NCBI RefSeq assembly: GCF_017052465.1
Contig: NZ_JAFHKT010000150.1
Location: 1-64,000 of the forward strand
Origin: Arthrobacter pascens
GTDB lineage: Bacteria; Actinomycetota; Actinomycetes; Actinomycetales; Micrococcaceae
Length of the DNA: 64,000 nt
Reading direction: 5' to 3'
The translations under genes were made by a program, and so were the position numbers. The stretch's first letter is position 1. Every line of letters begins with the position of its first letter. Below are positions 49,924 to 58,532 of this stretch, piece after piece. The notes beneath the pieces were generated by a model. That model ran no database searches. It saw only the letters and a program-made list of their open reading frames with translations, and was not told where the DNA came from.

Positions 49924-51385
49924 TGAGGGGCCTTTCCTTCGGGTAGTCATAAAGAACCGGGCGCTCCCGCAGTGCCAGTGCTGCGCCCAGGGTCGCCGGG
50001 CCGAGGCGTCCGACGAACATCAGCAGGACCAGGACCAGCTGCCCGGCCGGCGGCAAAGCTGCGGTGATCCCGGTGGAGAGTCCCGTCGTCGCAAAGGCCG
50101 ACACCACCTCAAACAGGATCCGTTCCTGGCCGAAGTCCGTGATGAGCATCAGGAAAACGGTGGAGCCGACCACCAGGGCGATGGACAGCAGCACCACGGT
50201 GATGGCCTGGCGCTGCACAGCGCGGGGCAGCTGCTTGCCGAAAATGTTCACGCCGGCTCCGCCCCGCAGTTCGGTGAGGAGGATGAAGAACAGCACGCCG
50301 AAGGTGGTGATTTTCAGGCCGCCGGCGGTGCCTGCGGGGCCGCCGCCGATGAACATCAGGATGTCCATGCCGAGCCAGGACACCGGATGCATCTGTCCGA
50401 TGTCGATGCTGTTGAAGCCGGCCGTGCGGGCGGTGACCGACTGGAAGAAGCCGGCCAGGACGCGTTCGCCGGGCCTGAGTCCTCCCAGCGTGGCCGGGTT
50501 GGACCATTCGACGGCGGTCAGGAAGCCGGCGCCTCCCACCAGGAGCGCGGCGGTACCGAGCAGGACCAGCTTGGTGTTCATGCTCCAGTGGATGGGCCGG
50601 CGGTACTGCCGGTGCAGTTCGAACAGCACCGGAAAACCCAAGCCGCCGATGATCGCGGCCGCGGCGATGGGCAGGCAGACCCAAGGGTCGCCCGCGAATC
50701 CCATCAGACTGTCCGAATGCAGGGCGAAGCCGGCGTTATTGAAGGCGGACACCGAGTGGAAGATGCCGTGCCAGAGGGCGCGGTCGGGGGAGTAGCCGTA
50801 GCCGGCGACGTACCGCGCCGCCAGCAACCCGGCAAGGATCACCTCCACGGTGAGGCTGATGGCAAGGACGCCCATGATGACCTGGCGGACGGCACCCAGG
50901 CCGGTCGCCTGCGATTCGGCGGCCGCCGCGAGCCGGGAGCGGAGGCCCAGCCTGCGGGCCAGGAGTACGCCCAGCAGGGTGCCGAAGGACATGATCCCAA
51001 ACCCGCCGATCTGGATCAGGGCCAGGATCACCACCTTCCCGAAGCCGCTCCAGTACACCGGCGTGTCAACGGTGACGAGCCCCGCGACGCAGACCGACGA
51101 CGTCGACGTGAACAGGGCATCGACGAACGGCGCAGACCCGGGACCGTTCCGGGAGACGGGCAGCATCAGCAGCCCGGTGCCCACGGCGATCACGGCCGCG
51201 AAACCGAGGACGATGATCTGGGCCGGGTGCTGCGGTGCGAAGACGTTGAGAATGCGGGGGAAGACTTTCGAGCCCTTCCCCCGGCGCCTGCGCCCGACCA
51301 CTCCGCGGGCGTTCCCGGCCCTACCAGCGTTCCCGGCTTCGCGGGAGGCGGCGGGCCGGGCGTTGCGGCCGGGAACGTCCTGCAT
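49916..51385 (-). CDS. TrkH/KtrB-family K+ transporter subunit
   Basis: A 489-residue membrane protein with the four-fold M1-P-M2 layout. P-loop-like turns are TSTSSVCVAGLVTVDTPVYW, SVSAFNNAGFALHSD, SVTARTAGFNSIDIGQ and AFATTGLSTGITAAL. Together with the RCK protein encoded after it, it takes up K+. The start at 51385 (MQDVPGRNARP) is more credible than a longer Arg-rich frame that runs through a 32-bp tandem repeat; a GTG nine bases before it is another option. A Kdp regulator pair lies 10 kb away. Confidence 0.85.
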   Translation of the reverse strand: MQDVPGRNARPAASREAGNAGRAGNARGVVGRRRRGKGSKVFPRILNVFAPQHPAQIIVLGFAAVIAVGTGLLMLPVSRNGPGSAPFVDALFTSTSSVCVAGLVTVDTPVYWSGFGKVVILALIQIGGFGIMSFGTLLGVLLARRLGLRSRLAAAAESQATGLGAVRQVIMGVLAISLTVEVILAGLLAARYVAGYGYSPDRALWHGIFHSVSAFNNAGFALHSDSLMGFAGDPWVCLPIAAAAIIGGLGFPVLFELHRQYRRPIHWSMNTKLVLLGTAALLVGGAGFLTAVEWSNPATLGGLRPGERVLAGFFQSVTARTAGFNSIDIGQMHPVSWLGMDILMFIGGGPAGTAGGLKITTFGVLFFILLTELRGGAGVNIFGKQLPRAVQRQAITVVLLSIALVVGSTVFLMLITDFGQERILFEVVSAFATTGLSTGITAALPPAGQLVLVLLMFVGRLGPATLGAALALRERPVLYDYPKERPLIG

Positions 51386-51445
51386 ACGCGTCACGCTACC
51401 ACCGGTGAATCCCAACGCCCCCGCACTTTTCGCTACCTTTTTCCT

Positions 51446-51572
51446 GACCCTCCCGCAGTTCCTGCCGCCTCTTGCCGGACGCTCCCTCAGTTGCTGCCGC
51501 CTCTTGCCGGATGCTCCCTCAGTTCCTGCCGCCGGTTCCCGGACGCTCCCGCAGTTCCTGCCGTTCACGGGC
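51446..51572. repeat. Four tandem units of a 32-bp repeat
   Basis: Units begin at 51446, 51478, 51510 and 51542 and read GACGCTCCCTCAGTTGCTGC and so on with small changes. They lie upstream of the TrkH/KtrB start. The complement contains TGCGGGAGGGT, shared with the array at 54114-54240, so they belong to one dispersed repeat family. Confidence 0.8.
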
Positions 51573-51695
51573 GCGCCACCGCGCGGTGGGGAGACGTTTA
51601 CTGCCGACAGGCACTGTGGTGGGGCGCGCCGTCGTGCCTTCTCCTATCCGGGAGCACCGGGACGGCGTCCCCAACCCGCACTGAAGGAGAACCCT

Positions 51696-52544
51696 GTGCT
51701 GTTCAAAAGCACCGTCACCGCACTCATTGCCCTCACGGCCCTGACCGGAGCCGCCGCACCCTCATCGGCAACCTCGGCGCCGGAATCTGTCCTCGGGGAA
51801 CCTCACGCGGCGGCCCACGCGCATAATGACTACGAGCACGACCGCCCGCTGCTCGACGCCCTGGAGCACGGCTTCACCAGCGTGGAGGCCGACGTCTGGC
51901 TGGTGGACGGCGAGCTCCGTGTGGCCCACGACCTGCTGGACACACGTGCCGGCGTCACCCTCGAAAGCCTCTACCTGGATCCGCTGGACGAACTGGTCCG
52001 CCAGCAAGGCCACAGCGTCTACCCTGGGTGGGATGGCAGCCTGCAGTTGCTGATCGACATCAAGAGTGAAGGCGAGGCCACCTACGCGGCCATCGAGAAG
52101 GAGCTGGCGGAACACCCCCGGCTCATGACCCGGTTCGCCAATGGCAAGGTCACGGAAGGTCCGGTCACCGCCGTCATCAGCGGGAACCGTCCGTTGGCCA
52201 CGATGCAGGCGGCAGAGAAGCGCTTCGGGTTCTACGACGGCCGCTCCGCGGACCTCGCCTCGGGCGCGACCGCCGGGCTCATGCCGCTGGTCAGCGACAA
52301 CTGGACCAAGCTGTTCGCCTGGCAGGGTGTGGGTCCGATGCCGGAGACCGAGCGGGCCAAGCTCCGGGCTTACGTCGAGACGGCACATTCAAAGGGCTAC
52401 CGGGTGCGCTTCTGGGCAACCCCGGACCAGGCAGGACCCGCGCGGGACGCCGTCTGGACCGAGCTGCACAACGCCGGAGTGGACCACATCAACACCGACG
52501 ATCTCGCCGCACTGGAAGCGTTCCTTGGGGCTCGCAGCCAATAA
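51696..52544 (+). CDS. Secreted glycerophosphodiester phosphodiesterase/PLC-like protein
   Basis: A 282-residue exported protein. The signal peptide (VLFKSTVTALIALTALTGAA, ending SSATSA) is followed by a TIM-barrel-like domain with AHAHNDYEHDRPLLDALEHG, FTSVEADVWLVDGELRVAHD and LLIDIKSEGE. The HND and VEADVW/VAHD blocks are those of GDPD/PI-PLC-like phosphodiesterases. The C-terminal YRVRFWATPDQAGPARDAVW and VDHINTDDLAAL match this. It likely hydrolyses phosphodiesters in the envelope. The GTG at 51696 is chosen because AAGGAGA ends five bases before it; upstream frames read through DNA occupied by another gene. Confidence 0.75.
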   Translation: MLFKSTVTALIALTALTGAAAPSSATSAPESVLGEPHAAAHAHNDYEHDRPLLDALEHGFTSVEADVWLVDGELRVAHDLLDTRAGVTLESLYLDPLDELVRQQGHSVYPGWDGSLQLLIDIKSEGEATYAAIEKELAEHPRLMTRFANGKVTEGPVTAVISGNRPLATMQAAEKRFGFYDGRSADLASGATAGLMPLVSDNWTKLFAWQGVGPMPETERAKLRAYVETAHSKGYRVRFWATPDQAGPARDAVWTELHNAGVDHINTDDLAALEAFLGARSQ

Positions 52545-52568
52545 GGCCACTGGTACTGCAAGCCGAAC

Positions 52569-52705
52569 CGGCGATATGCTGCCGATACACCCCTCCAGCC
52601 CTGCCTTGATACGGCTGAACTTCGAAAAGCGGCAAGATATTGCCTAATGTGCTCTTTTCGGGGATCCTTGGGAGGAGACGGGCCAGTATCGGCAGGATAT
52701 TGCCG
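52569..52705. promoter_or_regulatory. Three HipB-like operators
   Basis: Near-palindromes CGGCGATATGCTGCCG at 52569-52584, CGGCAAGATATTGCC at 52630-52644 and CGGCAGGATATTGCCG at 52690-52705 share the pattern CGGCA.GATATTGCCG. They lie just upstream of the XRE repressor gene and are probably its autoregulatory sites. Confidence 0.75.
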
Positions 52706-52716
52706 GAAGGAGATTC

Positions 52717-52914
52717 GTGGACGACTTCGCCTCGCTAGGTGCCGGCATCCGGAGTGCCCGAAAAGACGCGGGACTATCCCAGGAAGATCTGGCGCACTTG
52801 GCCGGAACCTCCCAGCGCACTATCCGGGCGATTGAAACGGGCACCGGCAACCCGTCACTGAAAGCAGTGGTGGCGGCAGCGAACGTCCTGGGACTGCACG
52901 TGGCGGTGCGCTGA
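52717..52914 (+). CDS. hipB: XRE-type antitoxin/repressor of a HipBA module
   Basis: A 65-residue DNA-binding protein consisting of one helix-turn-helix domain: IRSARKDAGLSQEDLAHLAG and TSQRTIRAIETGTGNPSLKA. The GTG start lies five bases after GGAAGGAG. It overlaps the next gene as TGATG, so the two are translated together. HipB proteins bind HipA and repress the operon through upstream palindromes, three of which are present. Confidence 0.85.
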   Translation: MDDFASLGAGIRSARKDAGLSQEDLAHLAGTSQRTIRAIETGTGNPSLKAVVAAANVLGLHVAVR

Positions 52915-54110
52915 TGCCCGATGACCTGCAGCAGCTCAAGTTCATCAAGGCAGCGGATGTGTACAAGGACGGTCTCCTGGCCGGGCACCTGACGCGCACG
53001 GACAGGGGAGGTGTGGCCTTTCAGTACACGCCAGAGTATCTGGCAGGCGGCTACGCTCCGGTGGCGTTTTCCCTGCCCTTGTCCGGGACCGCCGTCGAGA
53101 CGCCTGCCGGTGCGGTGCCCGCCTTTTTCGCGGGGCTGCTCCCGGAAGGCCACCGGCTGACTGTGCTGAAGAACGCCATCAAGACGAGCTTCAGCGATGA
53201 AATGACGTTGCTGCTGGCGGTCGGCTCGGACGTTCCGGGCGACGTCCAAGTGGTTCCCGCAGGCCAACTCCCGGAGGAGACTCCTGCACTGACCGACCCC
53301 TCCCAGCCCGGTGAGCTGGACTTTTCCGCACTGGCCAACGCCGTCGACCAGCACAGCCTTCCCGGCGTGCAGACAAAAGCCAGCGCCTCGATGATGACCA
53401 CGCCCCTCACCATGCGGGGACGCCGGTACTTGCTGAAGCTTGATCCGCCGGAGCATCCGCACCTGGTGGAGAACGAAGCCGTCCACCTTGGCGCGGCCAA
53501 GGCGCTGAAGATTCCGGTGGCGGCAAGCTCTGTCATTACGGACAGGAACGGCCTGCCCGGTCTGCTCGTGGAGCGATTCGATCGTGCCCAGGCCCCGGAC
53601 GGCACCTGGCTGCGCCTGCCGCTGGAAGACGGAACCCAGGTTCTGGGCCTGCCGCCGGCCTCCAAGTATGCAATCAATTCGTAAGAAGTGGTCCTGGCCC
53701 TGGCGGGACACTGCAAGGCACCGCTCGTGGCCGTGCGCAATCTCTATCTGCAGTTCCTCTTCGCCTGGCTCACCGGCAACGGCGACCTCCACGCGAAGAA
53801 TGTTGCCGTCCTTGGTGGCCGCGGCAAGGTTTTTTCAGCCGCCCCGATCTACGACGTCCCGTGCACCCTTTTGTACGGGGACGACACGATGGCGCTGCCC
53901 CTCGCCGGAAAGACCAAGAACCTCCGGTCACGGCACTGGGCCGAGTTCGCGGACAGCATCGGCCTGCCCGTTCGCGCCGCCGCGTCGGCCAACTCGATCG
54001 CCCTGGCGGCAGCCGCCGGCATTGACCTCGATGTCCTCCCCTTCGGCGGCTCCGTCCTGCGCGGCAGCCAGCGTGAACTGCGGTTCAGAAGAGCTGAACT
54101 GGCCGGTTAG
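52914..54110 (+). pseudogene. hipA: HipA-like kinase toxin interrupted by one stop codon
   Basis: The gene would encode about 398 residues. The N-terminal half (52914-53684) contains the HipA N1-type domain and ALANAVDQHSLPGVQTKASA. It ends at TAA (53682-53684) after SKYAINS. The same frame continues with EVVLALAGHCKAPLVAVRNL and the kinase active-site motif TGNGDLHAKN. A change of GAA to TAA explains the break, so the loss is probably recent. HipA phosphorylates glutamyl-tRNA synthetase in E. coli and causes persistence. Here the toxin is likely inactive, unless the stop is read through or is a sequencing error. Confidence 0.85.
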
Positions 54111-54113
54111 TCC

Positions 54114-54240
54114 GGCGGGATGTGCGGGAGGGTTCGGGTTAGGACGGCGGGATGTGCGGGAGGGTTGGGTTTGGGTGGCGGGAGGTGCGGGAGGGTGTGG
54201 TTTTGGGCGGCGGGATGTGAGGGAGGGTTGGGGTTTCGTG
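54114..54240. repeat. Four tandem units of a 29-32-bp G-rich repeat
   Basis: Units begin at 54114, 54146, 54177 and 54206, with the core GGCGGGATGTGCGGGAGGGT. They lie just after the hipA stop and before the sortase stop. The TGCGGGAGGGT core is shared, in opposite orientation, with the array at 51446. Confidence 0.8.
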
Positions 54241-54241
54241 G

Positions 54242-54916
54242 TCAGCGGGGCGCCGGGGAGGCCGTGACCACCACGTTCTTGCCCCAGGGATCCTCGGTGT
54301 AGCAGCTGATCAGGACAATCCTGTTGGGCACCACGTTCCAGATATCGCTGTCCTTGAGCGTGTTTTTGCTGTGCGTGGTCACCGAATCCACAGTGTAATC
54401 GAGCGTCCCCTTGGCCGTGGTTACGGTGACGGCCTTGCCCACGAGGGACTCGTCGCTGAGCCGGTTGAACGGCGCATCCTTGCCGTCCCAGCTGTGCCCG
54501 GCGATGTACGTCGTGTTCGTTGAGTCGGCGCCCGGGATTCCGTAGGCCGTGAGCCAGTAGGCGTCCAGTGTCAGCGGCGGGACGAGGGACTGCGCGGACA
54601 GTTCGTCCGTGCTGGGTGTCAGCGGAAGGACCCTGACGTCGATGCCCGCCGCTTTGATGGAGAGCCCGGTTGGCGCCGCAGCGGCCGGTGCGGCGGGGCG
54701 CGCCGTCTGGCCGGCAGCGGCGCGAGGGGTGGGGGCGGCCGTCGCGCTCGGGGACGCTGCAACGCCGGAAGGCACGACGCCGGAGCTGCCGCCGGCAGTG
54801 GGCGGGAACAGGAACAGGGCAGCCGCCAGCCCCGCGGCGGCCACTGCGGGCACGGCAAGCCAGCGCCTGCCAACACGGCGGCGGGCGGCCGGGCGTATTT
54901 CCGTTCTCGACTCCAC
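54242..54916 (-). CDS. Class F sortase
   Basis: A 224-residue membrane-anchored transpeptidase: one N-terminal helix (WLAVPAVAAAGLAAALFLFP), a Pro/Ala linker, then the sortase barrel from about residue 85. The catalytic His lies in TYIAGHSWDG and the Cys is 205, in VLISCYTEDP. The usual Arg position appears as GKNVVVTA, so a Lys may replace the Arg. Class F enzymes are mostly actinobacterial and anchor a few proteins to peptidoglycan. The GTG start overlaps the stop of the upstream gene as TAGTG, so that protein is the probable substrate. Confidence 0.75.
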   Translation of the reverse strand: MESRTEIRPAARRRVGRRWLAVPAVAAAGLAAALFLFPPTAGGSSGVVPSGVAASPSATAAPTPRAAAGQTARPAAPAAAAPTGLSIKAAGIDVRVLPLTPSTDELSAQSLVPPLTLDAYWLTAYGIPGADSTNTTYIAGHSWDGKDAPFNRLSDESLVGKAVTVTTAKGTLDYTVDSVTTHSKNTLKDSDIWNVVPNRIVLISCYTEDPWGKNVVVTASPAPR

Positions 54917-55833
54917 TAGTTGCGGCTGCGCTCCAAGCGGCGCATCCTCAGCGCCACGGCGGCCGGCACGGCAATGCCGGCTGCGAGCAGGCCAGCCAGC
55001 AGGGCCAGGCCTGGGTGGACGCCCGGTTCGGCAGCCGCGGCCGTCTGGATGTTCAGGCCCCTGTTCGTGGCCACCGCCGCAGTCTTGGCGGTACCGGCGC
55101 CGGCGGGAGGTGCGCCGACCGGGTTGGCGACTTCCGGCGTCGTGCTTTCAGAAGCGTTGACCGGAGCGGCGACCGGGGGAGTGACAACCGGGGTCCCCAC
55201 CGGGTCAACGCCGATGGCATCCGGATTGCAGGCGGCCAGGAAGGCCTGGAAGAGGCCCAGCAGATTCTCGGCCGAGGCTTCGTCGAGGGAGACGGCAGCC
55301 AGTGCATCTTCGACAGCTTCGACGGCGAGGTCGAGCGCTCCCTGGGCCTCCAGGATGTCCGGGGTGCTGATGGCCGCGGTGTACGCCTCCTCGAGGTCCC
55401 GTACTGCTAGCTCGGCAGCCTCTTCCGCGGCCTCCGCTGCGTCGTGGGCATCTTTGGCGGCCTCGATCGCCGCCGCATCACCGGAAGCCTCGGCCTGGTC
55501 CTTCGCCGCGTCTGCTGCCACCGCGGCGGCGCGTGCGGTTTCAAGGTCAGCCATGGCGTCCTCCAGGGCGGCCCTGGGACCGGCGCCGGCTGCACTAACG
55601 AGCGCAACATACGTTGCTTCGGCGGCTGCTGCGGCTTCGGAGGCCGCCTCAATGTCGGCAACGCTGGTCTCGGTGATCCCTGCGGCCCCGAGGGCCGCCT
55701 CGAACTGGACCGACGCCTGAAGGCAGGCGGCGTCACCCGGGGCCGCAGTGGCCATCGGCGCAGCGATCAGAAGCCCCCCGGCAAAGACTGCTGCTGACGA
55801 CCCGGCGGCGACCCATTTTGATACAGAGGTCAT
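54916..55833 (-). CDS. Secreted Ala-rich helical protein, probable class F sortase substrate
   Basis: A 305-residue exported protein with a signal peptide (residues 1-31), an Ala/Glu-rich helical body at residues 50-200 that is probably a coiled-coil stalk, a Pro/Val linker, and a C-terminal GLNIQTAAAAEPGVHPGLAL segment followed by a hydrophobic helix and basic tail RMRRLERSRN. The last three elements form a cell-wall-sorting-like signal in which NIQTA may replace LPXTG. It is translationally coupled to the class F sortase, which supports that reading. The ligand is unknown. Confidence 0.7.
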   Translation of the reverse strand: MTSVSKWVAAGSSAAVFAGGLLIAAPMATAAPGDAACLQASVQFEAALGAAGITETSVADIEAASEAAAAAEATYVALVSAAGAGPRAALEDAMADLETARAAAVAADAAKDQAEASGDAAAIEAAKDAHDAAEAAEEAAELAVRDLEEAYTAAISTPDILEAQGALDLAVEAVEDALAAVSLDEASAENLLGLFQAFLAACNPDAIGVDPVGTPVVTPPVAAPVNASESTTPEVANPVGAPPAGAGTAKTAAVATNRGLNIQTAAAAEPGVHPGLALLAGLLAAGIAVPAAVALRMRRLERSRN

Positions 55834-56095
55834 AGGTTATGCGTCTCCTGAAACGAAGCGGCCGCAGGGACCGCCCCCACGGAGTTCAGCGCGCGGTAGA
55901 ACGGGCCCCTTGTGGTTTCCTCCGTGGGACCGGACTGTCCAAGCAGGTGAGACGCTCATACTGCTGATCGTCCGGTGCAAGGCGGCGAGACCCCAGAGTT
56001 ATCTGGATACCGCCCGAAAGATCGCTGTGAGCTAAAAGTACAGAGCAAACGGACCGGTGGCAATCACCGCGCCCGGGCGTTTCCGGCGGGCGAAG

Positions 56096-56329
56096 CTACG
56101 GCAACGTGTCCGGGGCGGGCTGGGGTGCGCGGACCACTTCGAACGCCAGCGGGTCCACGAGTCTTCGGGTGCCGGTGCGGAAGTCGAGGATCCAAAACAT
56201 GCCCAGGACGGGCACTGTCTCGGTGACCTTCCCGGTGTAGTACAGGAGGCCGTTGTAGCGGGCCTCGATGACGTCGCCGGCAGCGAGGTCGCGGCAGCTG
56301 GTGATCCGTGGCGCAGGTGATTCCTTCAA
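56096..56329 (-). CDS. Small AGDxIEA-domain protein, paralogue of the one at 48808
   Basis: A 77-residue protein when started at TTG 56329, which follows GGAG by six bases. A longer frame from 56395 adds 22 residues without likeness to the paralogue. The domain reads DLAAGDVIEARYNGLLYYTG, KVTETVPVLGMFWILDFRTG, TRRLVDPLAFEVVRAP, parallel to the protein at 48808. Unlike that one it lacks the long Pro-rich tail. Function unknown; the repeated pattern suggests a small beta-barrel. Confidence 0.55.
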   Translation of the reverse strand: MKESPAPRITSCRDLAAGDVIEARYNGLLYYTGKVTETVPVLGMFWILDFRTGTRRLVDPLAFEVVRAPQPAPDTLP

Positions 56330-56552
56330 GGCGGGCTCCGTCCCCCGTGGCGCTCCAGGCGCCGCGACCCATGTGCAGGCAGGCGTTTGGTGCACCAGCC
56401 GGCGCCTGCGCCGGCCGGTGCATCGCCAAACGACGCACTTTCAGGATGGGGCCCGCATGTTGCGCCGACGTTTCGGACGCATCATTTCGCGATGACCTAC
56501 TTTCCCGTACGCCCCGTTCGTGTACACATCCCCCGCATGCACCACGGACGCC

Positions 56553-57317
56553 TCAGCTGATCTTGCGGCGGTAAATGGCGTTCGCGAAGGCGTAGGCGAC
56601 GGCGAGAACGCCGACGAGCCACGCGAGGGCGACCCAGATGTCACTGCCGACGGGTTCCTGGGCGAACAGGGCCCGGATGGTGTTCACGATGGAGGTCACG
56701 GGCTGGTGCTCGGCGAACCATGCGACCGGGCCGGGCATCGAGTCGGTGGGCGCGAACGCCGAGCTGATGAACGGCAGGAAGATCAGCGGGTAGCTGAACG
56801 CGCTCGCGCCGTCAACAGTCTTCGCCGATAGCCCGGCGATCACGGCGATCCAGGTCAGCGCGAGGGTGAACAGGACCAGGATGCCGGCGACGGCGAGCCA
56901 GGCGGCCCCGGATGCTCCGGTGCGGAACCCCATGATCAGCGCGACGCCGATGACCAGTGCGACCGAGACCAGGTTCGCCGCCAGGGAGGTGAGCACATGC
57001 GCCCAGAGCACACTCGACGTCGCGATCGGCATGGACTGGAAGCGTTCGAAGATGCCGCCCTGCATGTCGAGGAACAGCCGGTACGCGGTGTACGCGACGC
57101 CGGACGCGATCGTGATGAGCAGGATGCCGGGGAGCATGTAGTTGACGTACGACTCGCCGGAACCGGTATTGATCGCGCCGCCGAACACGTACACGAACAG
57201 CAGCATCAGCGCGATCGGGGTGACCGCCGTGGTGATGATCGTGTCGGGGCTGCGGAGGATGTGGCGCAGCGAGCGGCCGGTCAGGACGCCGGTGTCGCCG
57301 AGGACGTGCGTGGTCAT
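56553..57317 (-). CDS. ABC-2-type transporter permease
   Basis: A 254-residue membrane protein with six predicted helices. The family features are the early LRHILRSPDTIITTAVTPIA and the central MLPGILLITIASGVAYTAYR, followed by FERFQSMPIA and FLPFISSAFAPTDSMP. It pairs with the ATPase gene upstream (overlap ATGA at 57314-57317). Such DrrB-like permeases export drugs or lipids. The substrate is unknown. Confidence 0.85.
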   Translation of the reverse strand: MTTHVLGDTGVLTGRSLRHILRSPDTIITTAVTPIALMLLFVYVFGGAINTGSGESYVNYMLPGILLITIASGVAYTAYRLFLDMQGGIFERFQSMPIATSSVLWAHVLTSLAANLVSVALVIGVALIMGFRTGASGAAWLAVAGILVLFTLALTWIAVIAGLSAKTVDGASAFSYPLIFLPFISSAFAPTDSMPGPVAWFAEHQPVTSIVNTIRALFAQEPVGSDIWVALAWLVGVLAVAYAFANAIYRRKIS

Positions 57318-58165
57318 CGGGCTTCCTTTCGTGCCGGGACGGCACGGTCGGTGCGGCCGTCGTCGGCGGTGCGGCGGCCGTCGTCGTCGGTCCCGCCGGT
57401 GTCACTGACGTCGGTGTCACCCACGAGGGCGAGGAAGACGTCCTCGAGGGAGGGCTGCTTCTCGACGTATTCGACCTTGGCGGGCGGGAGGAGCCGCTTG
57501 AGTTCGCTGAGGGTCCCGTTCTGGATGATCGTGCCCTTGTGCAGGATCGCGATGCGGTCGGCAAGCTGTTCGGCCTCGTCGAGGTACTGCGTCGTGAGCA
57601 GCACGGTCGTGCCCTGGCCGGCGAGGTCCTTGACCGTCTGCCACACCTCGATGCGCGCCTGCGGGTCGAGTCCCGTCGTCGGTTCATCGAGGAAGATGAT
57701 CGGCGGGTTCCCGATCAGGCTCATCGCGATGTCGAGCCGGCGTCGCATGCCTCCCGAGTACGTCGACGCCTTGCGGTTCCCTGCTTCGGTGAGCGAGAAG
57801 CGGGCCAGCAGGTCGTCGGCGATCGCACCCGGGTTCTCAAGGTGGCGCAACCTGGCGACCAGCACGAGGTTCTCCCGCCCGGTGAGCACTTCATCGACGG
57901 CGGCGAACTGGCCGGTCAGGCTGATCGACTCGCGCACGTCGCCGGGCTCAGCGGCGACGTCGAAGCCGTGAACCGTCGCGGTGCCGGCGTCGGCCTTCAG
58001 CAGCGTCGACAGGATCCGCACCAGCGTGGTCTTGCCGGCACCGTTCGAGCCGAGCAGCGCGAAGATGCTTCCCGCCCTCACGTCGAAGTCGACGCCTCGC
58101 AGCACGTGCAGGTCCTTGAACGACTTCTCGATGCCCTGGACGCGGATGGCCGCTTCGGTGGTCAT
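57314..58165 (-). CDS. ABC transporter ATP-binding protein (DrrA-like)
   Basis: A 283-residue ATPase with Walker A GSNGAGKTT, the LSGGQ-like signature STYSGGMRRRLDIA, Walker B IIFLDEPTTGLDP and a DrrA-type C-terminal extension (VEYVEKQPSLEDVFLALVGD). The last 30 residues are Asp- and Arg-rich. It overlaps the permease by ATGA and is followed upstream by the DUF1048 gene with a 4-base overlap. It should energise export by the ABC-2 permease. Confidence 0.9.
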   Translation of the reverse strand: MTTEAAIRVQGIEKSFKDLHVLRGVDFDVRAGSIFALLGSNGAGKTTLVRILSTLLKADAGTATVHGFDVAAEPGDVRESISLTGQFAAVDEVLTGRENLVLVARLRHLENPGAIADDLLARFSLTEAGNRKASTYSGGMRRRLDIAMSLIGNPPIIFLDEPTTGLDPQARIEVWQTVKDLAGQGTTVLLTTQYLDEAEQLADRIAILHKGTIIQNGTLSELKRLLPPAKVEYVEKQPSLEDVFLALVGDTDVSDTGGTDDDGRRTADDGRTDRAVPARKEAR

Positions 58166-58530
58166 CGCAGCTCCTCCCGCTTCGCATTCTCGATCGCCTT
58201 CACCAGCCGTGCGCGCTCCTTATCGATCCACCGCGTACCGCCATAGGCCTGGGTGAACGTCTCGGCGAACTCCACCGGGTCGTCGCCGACGATCGCGCTC
58301 ACAGGCGTTCCGTCGACGGCGGCGCGCTCCCAGAGGTCGGCGAAGTCGCCGAACATCCTGACGAGGGTTTCGCCGTCGGTGACGCCGCCGTAATACATGA
58401 AGTACCGCTCGAACGCCTTCGCGGCGGTGCCGTAGGGCTCGGGGAGGGCCTCGATGCGGGCCTTGTACTGCTTGTACTGCTTCTTCTGCTCGAGCGACCC
58501 GGTGAGGGCTTCGATCCACTTTGCCGCCAT
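58162..58530 (-). CDS. DUF1048-family protein of PadR/ABC operon
   Basis: A 122-residue cytoplasmic helical protein: WIEALTGSLEQKKQYKQYKA, then RIEALPEPYGTAAKAFERYF and the C-terminal AYGGTRWIDKERARLVKAIE. This matches the DUF1048 family, which is often found between a PadR regulator and an ABC exporter. Role unknown, perhaps in control or assembly. It overlaps the ATPase gene by ATGA and follows the PadR gene by two bases. Confidence 0.75.
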   Translation of the reverse strand: MAAKWIEALTGSLEQKKQYKQYKARIEALPEPYGTAAKAFERYFMYYGGVTDGETLVRMFGDFADLWERAAVDGTPVSAIVGDDPVEFAETFTQAYGGTRWIDKERARLVKAIENAKREELR

Positions 58531-58532
58531 GA

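Noticed and set aside
50850..51695. N-terminal extension of the phosphodiesterase
   Set aside because: The true start is the GTG at 51696, with AAGGAGA upstream and a signal peptide. The extension is antisense to the K+ transporter gene.
49790..51826. Long rightward frame across the K+ transporter genes (678 codons)
   Set aside because: It runs antisense to TrkH/KtrB and KtrA, both of which have clear motifs. Its composition is low-complexity Asp/Gln/His/Arg.
56997..57971. Open frame antisense to the ABC genes
   Set aside because: The sense strand encodes a complete ABC ATPase and permease with all motifs.
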